DNA of 64,000 bases from Collinsella sp. An7 (GTDB taxonomy: Bacteria > Actinomycetota > Coriobacteriia > Coriobacteriales > Coriobacteriaceae): positions 19,061 through 83,060 of the forward strand of contig NZ_NFHP01000008.1 in the NCBI RefSeq assembly GCF_002159335.1, read 5' to 3'. Shown one piece after another: positions 57,802 through 64,000 of this stretch. A program made the translations under genes and the position numbers. A model generated the notes under the pieces. It saw only the letters and a list, made by a program, of their open reading frames with translations. It did not search any database and had not been told where the DNA came from. The number at the start of each line of letters is the position of its first letter. Positions within the stretch are counted from its first letter, which is position 1.

Positions 57802-57905
57802 CGGCGGCGGCCCGGTTGTCCCTACGCTCGAGGTCCTCAGCCATTCTGCGCTTTGCGCGGAATGGCCTGCGGGAAACTCGCTACGGGACAACCGGGCCGC
57901 CGCCG
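57802..57905. repeat. Structured repeat, copy 1 (conserved core, 21-bp perfect outer stem)
   Basis: CGGCGGCGGCCCGGTTGTCCC-type arm (57802-57822) pairs perfectly with 57885-57905. Inside is a core (minus strand) of TCCCGTAGCGAGTTTCCCGC, a GGCCATTCCGCGC hairpin and GAGGACC. The same core is found at 58557-58652 with a different outer stem. It lies 37 bases after the LCP stop. Confidence 0.85.
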
Positions 57906-58043
57906 GCCTGTTGGTACGTGGTTGGCGGGCGGGCGCTTGCCCCCGGTATGAATTAAAAAAAGATGCTGAGCTGGTGCCGGGAGTGCACGGGGGACGTGCT
58001 TCCGGCGCCTGTGGCGGTGGGTGAGAAGGGCGTTTGAGGTCTG

Positions 58044-58220
58044 GTGCCGCTTCTGGCGGCCAAAATCTTGAGAAATCAATGACTTGCTTCGGATGCTCTG
58101 GCGATGCATAAAACGCGACCTGCGGATTTGCTGCCATGGGCGATTGGATTATCAGTCGAGGGCCCGCGTGGGCCTCGAGAATCGTTGATTTCTCCGGATT
58201 TTGACCACCGGCAGCGGCGC
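58044..58220. repeat. About 40-bp imperfect inverted repeats bounding a 177-bp element
   Basis: Left arm 58044-58085 (…CAAAATCTTGAGAAATCAAT…) and right arm 58178-58220 (…TTGATTTCTCCGGATTTTG…) match over about 40 bases with few changes. A perfect CGAGGGCCC/GGGCCTCG hairpin sits between them (58158-58176). No coding potential; possibly a MITE-like element. Confidence 0.7.
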
Positions 58221-58241
58221 GTGGGGCAGCAACGCATTGTG

Positions 58242-58308
58242 AGATAAAACGGTATGCTAAATAGTGGATACTACTGTAGAAATATGCAAAAATAAAGATA
58301 AAACGGTA
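58242..58308. repeat. AT-rich patch with a 13-bp direct repeat
   Basis: AGATAAAACGGTA occurs at 58242-58254 and 58296-58308. The stretch is far lower in GC than the surroundings. It could be a promoter or a foreign remnant. From 58310 to 58556 I see only a small GGCGGC-GAA-GCCGCC hairpin (about 58519-58533). Confidence 0.55.
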
Positions 58309-58556
58309 GAGCTGCTCAATTCCGGGTTCTCGAGCTTATAGGGAACGCCGAAATTAGGGTGCAACCCGTGTGGAGTCGCGATGTCTGAGGGGCGCTTAAA
58401 ACCCGCGCATTCGCATAGACGCTTCGACCTGCGAATCGCCTCGGGACCCATTCTTTCTTCCTAACGAGCCGGACCGGTCCCGCGACGGCAAGATTGCCCC
58501 TAAGGTGCGGGCAGCAAGGCGGCGAAGCCGCCGAGCTCCTCAACCACGTGCCGCCG

Positions 58557-58652
58557 CCCCGCTTGGGTGTCCCGTAGCGAGTTTCCCGCAGGCCGTTCCG
58601 CGCAGCGCGCGGAACGGCCGAGGACCACGAGCGAAGGGGCACCCAAGCGGGG
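58557..58652. repeat. Structured repeat, copy 2 (same core, different outer stem)
   Basis: Outer arms CCCCGCTTGGGTG (from 58557) and CACCCAAGCGGGG (to 58652) are paired. The core TCCCGTAGCGAGTTTCCCGC, then GGCCGTTCCGCGC / GCGCGGAACGGCC and GAGGACCACGAGCG, matches copy 1 at 57802-57905 read in reverse. It ends 20 bases from the pepT stop and may serve as its transcript end. Confidence 0.85.
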
Positions 58653-58671
58653 CTGCGAGCCAGGTCAGGCA

Positions 58672-59916
58672 CTAGGCAAACCGAGCGACGAGCGCCTCCA
58701 GTACGTTGACCATCGTCTCCAACGAACGGACCGGCACAAACTCGTTCACCCCGTGGCAGCAGTACCCGCCCGTGGAGAGGTTGGGGCAGGGGAGTCCGCG
58801 GAACGAGAGCTGCGCACCGTCGGTGCCGCCGCGGATGGGCAGTACGCGCGGCTCAACGCCCGCAGCGCTAAAGGCCTCTTTGGCCGCATCGATGAGTTCG
58901 GGGTAGTCGGCCACGATCTCCGCCATGTTGCGATACTGCTGCTTGATCTCAACCGTCACGCGCTCCTCACCGAGCTCAGCATTCACAAACGCCGCGGCGC
59001 GCTCCATGAGGGCGAGTTTCTCGTCAAACTTGGCGGCACTGTGGTCGCGCACGATGTAGCGTGCCGTTGCGTGCTCACAGGTGGCCGAGACCCCCTCAAG
59101 ATGGATAAAGCCCTCGTAGCCCTCGGTATGCTCGGGCCGCATGTGGGCCGGCAGCAGCGTGTGGAAGGCGGCAAAGAGGTTGCCGGCATTGACCATCTTG
59201 TCCTTGGCATCGCCCGGGTGGATGGAGTATCCGCGAAAACGCACCGTGGCCTCGGCGGCGTTAAAGCACTCCCACTCCAGCTCGCCGATGGGTCCGCCGT
59301 CCACGGTGTAGGCATACGTGCAGCCAAACGCGTCGATGTCGAGGAGCTCGGCGCCGTGCCCGATCTCCTCGTCGGGGCAGAAGCAGATGCTAAGCGCCGG
59401 ATGCGACAGCTCAGGATGCGCAGCCAGGCGCGCAACGAGCGCCATGATCTCGGCCACGCCGGCCTTGTCGTCAGCACCGAGAAGCGTGGTGCCGTCTGTC
59501 ACCACCAGGTCCTCTCCTACAAGGTCGTCCAGGGCAGGGAGCTTCTCAGGGGTGATTTGCACGGGCGCGCCGCCGACCTCGCCGGCAACGAGCGGACCGC
59601 CCTCGTAGCGCACAACGCGCGGGTTCACGTTGGTGCCGCTTACGACCTCGGTGGTGTCGAGGTGCGCAATGAGCCCCAGCGCTGGGCGATTCTCGGCACC
59701 TTCGCTCGCGGCGATGCGCGCGGTTACATAGGCGTGCTCGCTCACCTGCACGTCGTGCGCGCCAAGCTCCTCGAGCTCCTGGGCGAGCAGCCGGGCGAGG
59801 TCAAACTGCTTCTCTGTTGAGGGCACGCGGTCGCAGTGCTCGTCAGAGGAGGTGGTGTCGATACGCACATAGCGCATAAAGCGCTCGAGCACGTCGGAGG
59901 GGGCGGTGTCGGACAT
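58672..59916 (-). CDS. pepT: Peptidase T (tripeptide aminopeptidase)
   Basis: Cytoplasmic M20B zinc exopeptidase that removes N-terminal residues of tripeptides. Metal ligands and catalytic residues are seen in order: GLIAHLDTTEVVSG (His and Asp), GTTLLGADDKAGVAEI (bridging Asp), CFCPDEEIGHGAELLD (catalytic Glu and ligand), TVDGGPIGELEWECFNAAEA and, near the C-terminus, SFRGLPCPNLSTGGYCCHGVNEFVP (last His). Length 414 residues. The ATG at 59916 follows CAGAAAGGACCGTT on the minus strand. It stands alone, convergent with the LCP gene across a region of structured repeats. Confidence 0.96.
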   Translation of the reverse strand: MSDTAPSDVLERFMRYVRIDTTSSDEHCDRVPSTEKQFDLARLLAQELEELGAHDVQVSEHAYVTARIAASEGAENRPALGLIAHLDTTEVVSGTNVNPRVVRYEGGPLVAGEVGGAPVQITPEKLPALDDLVGEDLVVTDGTTLLGADDKAGVAEIMALVARLAAHPELSHPALSICFCPDEEIGHGAELLDIDAFGCTYAYTVDGGPIGELEWECFNAAEATVRFRGYSIHPGDAKDKMVNAGNLFAAFHTLLPAHMRPEHTEGYEGFIHLEGVSATCEHATARYIVRDHSAAKFDEKLALMERAAAFVNAELGEERVTVEIKQQYRNMAEIVADYPELIDAAKEAFSAAGVEPRVLPIRGGTDGAQLSFRGLPCPNLSTGGYCCHGVNEFVPVRSLETMVNVLEALVARFA

Positions 59917-60081
59917 AACGGTCCTTTCTGTTGGGGTTGGGACGGCACCACTCTAGCACGGTGCGGCACACGCGCGGGCGTATCTGCTGGCTGCGGACGT
60001 GTTCAGCGCGCTCCGGCCCAGGCCGGTTGCGCGCCGCACTCAGCCGCTTATGGCAAAGCGGTGCGGGCGCACGCGATGGGG

Positions 60082-60087
60082 TAGAAT
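60082..60087 (+). promoter_or_regulatory. Putative -10 box of the DtxR-type regulator
   Basis: TAGAAT in GATGGGGTAGAATCAG, 69 bases before the ATG at 60156. It is in the 239-base divergent gap to pepT, where nothing else is evident. Confidence 0.4.
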
Positions 60088-60155
60088 CAGCTCCACGGCA
60101 AGTACCGCGTCAGGGGCTCATGCTGCGGACCCCGGCGAATCTACAAGGAGGGCCC

Positions 60156-60593
60156 ATGGACACCACCGAGAGCTCGCGCGAGCTGCACCTCACGATGGCA
60201 AACGAGGACTACCTCGAGTGCATGGTGCGCATTGAGCACGAGGGCGGAGACGAGGGCGGAGACGAGGGCGGCGTGCGCTCCGTCGATATCGCCACCCGCC
60301 TGGGTGTCTCCAAGGCGTCGGTTAACAAGGCGGTCTCGGTCCTTAAGAGCCAGGGCCTCGTGGAACAGGCGCATTACGGCAAGGTCATGCTCACGCCGCA
60401 GGGCCGGCAGATCGGCGAGGCGGTGTGGTATCGCCACCGCCTATTGCGCACGTTCCTCATTCAGGAGCTCGGCGTGCCGTTTGAGCGCGCCGACGCCGAG
60501 GCCTGCCAAATGGAGCATGCGGTCTCGGAGGACACTATGGCCCGATGGCTCAAGTACCTCGAGGGCCAGAACATCGTGGTAGTGGAGGAGTAG
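60156..60593 (+). CDS. DtxR/MntR-family metal-dependent transcriptional regulator
   Basis: Mn2+- or Fe2+-responsive repressor. The winged helix shows NEDYLECMVRIEHEGG, SVDIATRLGVSKASVNKAVS and GLVEQAHYGKVMLTPQG; the dimerisation and metal-binding region follows with YRHRLLRTFLIQELGVPFER and EACQMEHAVSEDTMARWLKY, matching the family's Glu/His ligands. At 145 residues it has no SH3-like third domain, as in MntR. An acidic insert of GGDEGGDEGG between the first two helices comes from a 12-bp DNA repeat. The ATG at 60156 follows ACAAGGAGGGCCC. The next gene begins six bases after its stop, so they are co-transcribed. No metal transporter is adjacent. Confidence 0.9.
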   Translation: MDTTESSRELHLTMANEDYLECMVRIEHEGGDEGGDEGGVRSVDIATRLGVSKASVNKAVSVLKSQGLVEQAHYGKVMLTPQGRQIGEAVWYRHRLLRTFLIQELGVPFERADAEACQMEHAVSEDTMARWLKYLEGQNIVVVEE

Positions 60594-60599
60594 CTAGCT

Positions 60600-61607
60600 A
60601 TGACGGACGAGGGCGAGCGTGTTGCTGAGGGTGCTGAGGCCGACGCGGTAATGCGAGGCGACGTGCCGGACGGCAATCCGCCCTCGGCGGTGCCGCGCGA
60701 GGCTCTGCCAGAGAGCGCCTACTACAACCGTGCCGGCGCGGACGAGCTGCGCGCACGGTTGGCGTCCGAGACGCTCCTCGCGCAAGGGCCCACCGGCACG
60801 GTGCTCATGAGTGAGCCGGGTGCGGCGGATGTTCCTCCCGCATTTTGGAACCTCGCCGAGCCGCAGACCGTCACGCGCGTGCACGAGCTTTATGTTGCCG
60901 CCGGTGCCGAGGTGCTCATCACCAATACGTTTCAGGCGTCCGCGCCCGCCCTCGAGCGCGACCAGATCGACCCGAGCGTGGCCGAGGTCAACCGCGCGGC
61001 GGTGGACGACGCGCGTGCCGCGCGCCCGCAGTTGCTGTTGGGCTCCATCGGCCCGTGCGGCCTGGAGTGGTTCAAGCGCGATACGCCGGAGTTTCGCGCC
61101 TGCCGCGCCGCCTATCGCGAGCAGGCATTAGCGCTACTAACAGCTGGGGTGGACGGCCTTTTGCTCGAGACTTTCACCTCCATACGCGACCTTGAGCCCG
61201 CTCTTGCCGGCTTGCTGGACGTGGCCGACGGCATGCCGGTTCTCGTGAGCTTTGCGGTAGATGATGAGGGTAACCTTTTGGGGGACGGCCTGGGCATTGA
61301 GGGGGCCGTCGTGTACGCCGAGAAGCATGGCGCTGCGGCGGTGGGCATCAACTGCTGCTCGCTGGCGGCCGCTGAGGTCTCGGTGCCGCGCCTTGTGCGC
61401 GCCGCGCGCACGCCGGTTATGGCGCGTCCGCACGCGGGGCTGCCCGAGCGCACGCCCGAGGGCGATCTGGTGTGGCCGGAGGATCCCGAGGCGTTTGCCC
61501 GGGCTGCGGCTACCTGGCGCGATGCCGGCGTGGCCCTCGTGGGGGCCTGTTGCGGGGCCACGCCGCGCACCACGGCGGCCCAGGCCGATGCGCTTGCTGA
61601 GGAGTAG
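60600..61607 (+). CDS. Homocysteine S-methyltransferase family protein
   Basis: A zinc-dependent methyltransferase domain as in BHMT, MmuM and the N-terminal module of MetH. The zinc cysteines are seen in VGINCCSLAAAEV and VGACCGATPRTT; the barrel also has ITNTFQASAPALE and LLGSIGPCGLEWF. It is a stand-alone domain of 335 residues with an unrelated charged N-terminus of about 50 residues. It would methylate homocysteine to methionine from a donor such as S-methylmethionine, or it may need a separate corrinoid protein. The co-transcription with a DtxR-type regulator six bases upstream hints at metal-linked control. Confidence 0.87.
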   Translation: MTDEGERVAEGAEADAVMRGDVPDGNPPSAVPREALPESAYYNRAGADELRARLASETLLAQGPTGTVLMSEPGAADVPPAFWNLAEPQTVTRVHELYVAAGAEVLITNTFQASAPALERDQIDPSVAEVNRAAVDDARAARPQLLLGSIGPCGLEWFKRDTPEFRACRAAYREQALALLTAGVDGLLLETFTSIRDLEPALAGLLDVADGMPVLVSFAVDDEGNLLGDGLGIEGAVVYAEKHGAAAVGINCCSLAAAEVSVPRLVRAARTPVMARPHAGLPERTPEGDLVWPEDPEAFARAAATWRDAGVALVGACCGATPRTTAAQADALAEE

Positions 61608-61749
61608 CCGGCGCACGCGCCCACTTCCCTTCGCCACCGCTCAGCGCTCAACGTTGCTTGCCTCGCTAATATCCCGCGGCACCCCACGCCGCCCGCGCAG
61701 GCGGATGTGGAATCACCGGCCGTCGGCGTTTCTGCGCGGGCTCGCTGGG

Positions 61750-61755
61750 TATACC
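61750..61755 (+). promoter_or_regulatory. Putative -10 box of the phosphohexomutase gene
   Basis: TATACC in GCTGGGTATACCTCAC, 40 bases before the GTG at 61796. No clear -35. Confidence 0.35.
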
Positions 61756-61795
61756 TCACTCGTATGACCAAGCTGACCGCACGGGGTGTGTTGTA

Positions 61796-63196
61796 GTGGC
61801 AACCATGATCAACTTCGGGACGGACGGGTGGCGTGCCCGCCTGGACGGTGACTTTACGGCAGAGAACCTGGTGCGCATCGCCGATGCGGCCGGTGCCGTG
61901 TGGGCGCAGGGCGCGCCGGGGGCCATCGTCTACGTGGGATATGATGCGCGCTCCGGCGCCGATCGGTTTGCCCTGCTCGCAGCCGAGGTCCTTGCCGCCC
62001 ACGGGCTTGCGCCCAAGATTTCTGACCGCCCCTCGCCCATGCCCGCGCTCTCGTGGGCCGTGGCAAACGATCCGCGCGCCTGCGGGGGCTTTGAGGTCAC
62101 CGGGTCGCACTATCCGCCCGATTACCTTGGCGTAAGGCTGCGCGGGGCAGACGGTGGTACGCTTTCGCAAGACACGGCCGATACCATCGCCGCATACATC
62201 GATTCTGAGGCTACGCCGCAGCGCGGGCCGGTATCGCGCAGCGACTTTGTGACGCCCTATTTCGATCGCCTCTGCAGCCTGGCTGATGCCGAGGCCATCT
62301 CCGCCGCAGGGTTGCGTGTGGTGTACGACCCTCTGTACGGCGCAGGGCGCGGCCTAGTGCCGCAGATGCTCGGTGCCCTCGGGGTCGATGTGGTGGAGAT
62401 TCATGGGTCCGACGACGCCGACACCCCCAACATTCACCCCGATGCCGTAGAACCCTGGATCGATGACTGCGAGCAGGCCGTTGTGGCCCACGGGGCGGTG
62501 GCGGGGCTCATCACCGATGGCGATGCGGCCCGCGCGGGCGCGGTGGACGAGTATGGGAGGCTCGTGCCCTCGCATAAGATCATCGCGCTGCTTATCGAGC
62601 ATCTGGTGCGCCACCACGGGCTTACGGGCCGTGTGGTAATCAACCAATCCACCTCGGTCATCGCCCGCCGTGTGGCGCGCGAGCTCGGCTGTCGGGTGAG
62701 CGTTAAACCGGTCGGGTTCCGCCATATCTGCGACGAGATCCGCAAGGGCGGCGTACTCATCGGCGGCGAGGAGTCGGGCGGCATCGGTATCCCGGCGTTC
62801 GGCCCCGAGCGCGACGGCATTGCCGCTCTGCTGCTGCTGTGCGAGCAGATGGGCGTGACGGGCAAGACCCTGAGCGAGCTTTCCGCCGAGCTTGATGAGC
62901 GCTTTGGCGCCACGTCGTACGGGCAGCGCGACCTCAGGCTCGAGGCGGAGGTCATTGAGACTTTCCGCACGCTGCTACCGGGGCTGAACCCCCGCACCGT
63001 GGCGGGCAAAACGCCCGTGCTGGTGAGCCATATGGACGGCCTGCGCCTTGAGTTTGACGACGAGAGCTGGCTTTTGCTGCGTCCGAGCGGCACGGAGCCC
63101 GTGGTACGGGTGTGTGCGGAGGCCACGACGGTCGAGGCGCGCGACGAGCTTCTCGAGGAGGGCTGCGAACTGGCCCGCGGCGAGCTGGGCATCTAG
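61796..63196 (+). CDS. Phosphoglucomutase/phosphomannomutase family protein
   Basis: Alpha-D-phosphohexomutase superfamily enzyme of 466 residues with all four domains. Opening NFGTDGWRARLDGDFT; phosphoserine loop TGSHYPPDYLG with Ser104 (usual form TASHNP); metal loop ITDGDAARAG (usual DGDxDR; the third acidic residue is replaced by Ala); sugar loop GGEESGGIGIP; phosphate loop LLRPSGTEPVVRV. The altered metal loop is unusual, though two acidic ligands remain. Substrate could be glucose-, mannose- or glucosamine-phosphate. The start is GTG 61796 or ATG 61805. No partner gene follows; the region after it is non-coding. Confidence 0.9.
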   Translation: MATMINFGTDGWRARLDGDFTAENLVRIADAAGAVWAQGAPGAIVYVGYDARSGADRFALLAAEVLAAHGLAPKISDRPSPMPALSWAVANDPRACGGFEVTGSHYPPDYLGVRLRGADGGTLSQDTADTIAAYIDSEATPQRGPVSRSDFVTPYFDRLCSLADAEAISAAGLRVVYDPLYGAGRGLVPQMLGALGVDVVEIHGSDDADTPNIHPDAVEPWIDDCEQAVVAHGAVAGLITDGDAARAGAVDEYGRLVPSHKIIALLIEHLVRHHGLTGRVVINQSTSVIARRVARELGCRVSVKPVGFRHICDEIRKGGVLIGGEESGGIGIPAFGPERDGIAALLLLCEQMGVTGKTLSELSAELDERFGATSYGQRDLRLEAEVIETFRTLLPGLNPRTVAGKTPVLVSHMDGLRLEFDDESWLLLRPSGTEPVVRVCAEATTVEARDELLEEGCELARGELGI

Positions 63197-63289
63197 CTGG
63201 GGCTACGGGGCAACCGGCGGCTGTCAGTTTGAGTGGGGCTTGGAGGCGTACTCCCGCGTGACGTACGGGGCCCTCAAGTCAACGGCCGC

Positions 63290-63960
63290 TGTATGCCTGG
63301 AAACTGTGCGAGTACCTGTATAGGTAGCTAGGTAGAGAAGTGCCAGAACGGTATAGCGACAAGAAGGCAAACGCCGAAGGAACGCCCACCAAGGCGAGAA
63401 GGCGTCGTAGCGGCGAGCTTTGCGCCGCCGTAGACCCTATTGTGATCTCCATGTTGTACGTGCAGGGGTTAGCGCCTACGGGGTAAGGTGCACGGCAAGA
63501 ACCAAACATATATAGGAGTAGCAAAACGACGAGGTGAAGTGGTCCATACCGCGATAGGGATGGGCATGACGCTCGGTTCTTGTTCGGGGCGCGGGCAAAC
63601 CGTACCTATATAGGTAGATGGGCGCGCGCAAGAAGCTTGTCCAAGCCAAAAAGGAAGTCCTACCTAGATAGGTGAAGACAAGATACAGCGCCGTAAAGCC
63701 TTTCGGGGAGCAATCGCAGTATATAAAGGCGTCATCGTGGGCCGTTGGGCGGATCGCAGAAAAAAGTTTTCTTAGCCGAAGAAGAAAATATCTACCCGTG
63801 GACGTCGCTGAGCGGTAGCAAATAGTAGGTGAGCGTGATGCGACCACAAGATATAGGGGTCAGTATGTCGAGTTGAAGACGAATTGTGTAGGAACTATGG
63901 AGCCCCGGATTCCCCCTTGCGCCCCGGGGGGAGGGCTGGCAATATATCTCCTTGCCGCGC
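63290..63960 (+). ncRNA. Candidate large structured non-coding RNA (class unknown; strand uncertain)
   Basis: From 63197 to 64000 no frame has coding features and GC drops compared with the genes. Local and longer helices are abundant: ACCTGTATAGGT (63314-63325), GCGGCG/CGCCGC (63410-63428), CGTGCA/TGCACG (63459-63494), CAAGAACC (63496-63503) with GGTTCTTG (63575-63582), CCATACC/GGGATGG (63544-63563), ACCTATATAGGT (63604-63615), CTTGTC/GACAAG (63636-63682) enclosing ACCTAGATAGGT, and TTTTCTT/AAGAAAA (63767-63788). Purine-rich GAAG/GTAG linkers flank many. I find no signature of RNase P RNA, tmRNA, group I or group II introns. It may extend past the window end. The boundaries are approximate and the RNA nature is inferred. 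Confidence 0.4.
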
Positions 63961-64000
63961 GGCCCGGAGCCGAGAGCGAGGGGACGCGGCGGGCACCTTG

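Noticed and set aside
63279..63847. Two minus-strand frames of 81 and 123 codons
   Set aside because: They overlap each other, have no ribosome site or known domain, and their YLYRY-like repeats come from the ACCTATATAGGT palindromes.
63847..63860. Group I intron element (AAGATATAG resembles the conserved S segment)
   Set aside because: The matching P/Q/R segments and flanking exon gene are not found.

Overview
The window is high-GC DNA (well above 60% by eye) with very dense genes, frequent GTG and TTG starts and purine-rich Shine-Dalgarno sites. Gene content fits an anaerobic, saccharolytic actinobacterium of the class Coriobacteriia, most likely Collinsella or a close relative. The markers are a single-chain pyruvate:ferredoxin oxidoreductase, a Mn-dependent pyrophosphatase, HypA/HypB, an actinobacterial-style atp operon followed by murA, PTS genes and no respiratory-chain genes. 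The genus is an inference from gene content; no rRNA gene is present to settle it, and I found no tRNA gene.

Layout. 0-9 kb: end of uppP, pcrA-type helicase, BrnQ transporter, ROK kinase, ppaC, nhaA. 9-17.8 kb: small minus-strand hypothetical, aspartate aminotransferase, two membrane-anchored proteins (one with TPRs), STAS protein, tatB-tatC, hypA-hypB, and an XRE regulator with a DUF4097 envelope protein. 18-27.5 kb: nifJ, a DUF389 gene broken by an in-frame TAG, a large polytopic membrane protein behind a G9 tract, a GT2 glycosyltransferase and an esterase.

27.8-35.8 kb is a peptidoglycan-sugar salvage island: murQ (minus strand), a divergent RpiR/MurR-like regulator with a perfect operator palindrome, a lactose/cellobiose-family PTS EIIC, mupG (6-phospho-muramidase), a BadF/NagK-like kinase, anmK, a small membrane protein and a PTS EIIB. 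Together they suggest import and phosphorylation of a MurNAc-containing disaccharide, cleavage to MurNAc-6P and GlcNAc, conversion of MurNAc-6P to GlcNAc-6P, and kinase capture of GlcNAc and anhydro-MurNAc.

36.7-48 kb: CapA-like and C39-like surface proteins, an aldose epimerase, prfA-prmC, a YrdC/Sua5 protein, glpK, rpiB. 48.2-57.8 kb: the complete F-type ATP synthase operon, then murA and an LCP cell-wall ligase. 58.6-63.2 kb: pepT (minus), a DtxR/MntR-type regulator, a homocysteine S-methyltransferase and a phosphohexomutase.

The least conventional content is between genes. I see several distinct families of inverted-repeat elements: a degenerate 82-bp-period tandem array of alternating inverted cores at 35.9-36.5 kb with a second two-unit locus of the same period at 41.2 kb; a pair of about 180-200 bp elements sharing bipartite terminal inverted repeats (27.6 and 41.5 kb); a 39-bp perfect inverted repeat (41.36 kb); and a hairpin family with a conserved core and changing but still paired outer stems (57.8 and 58.6 kb). 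The last 700 bases are non-coding, lower in GC and rich in small helices; they may encode a large structured RNA of a class I cannot name.
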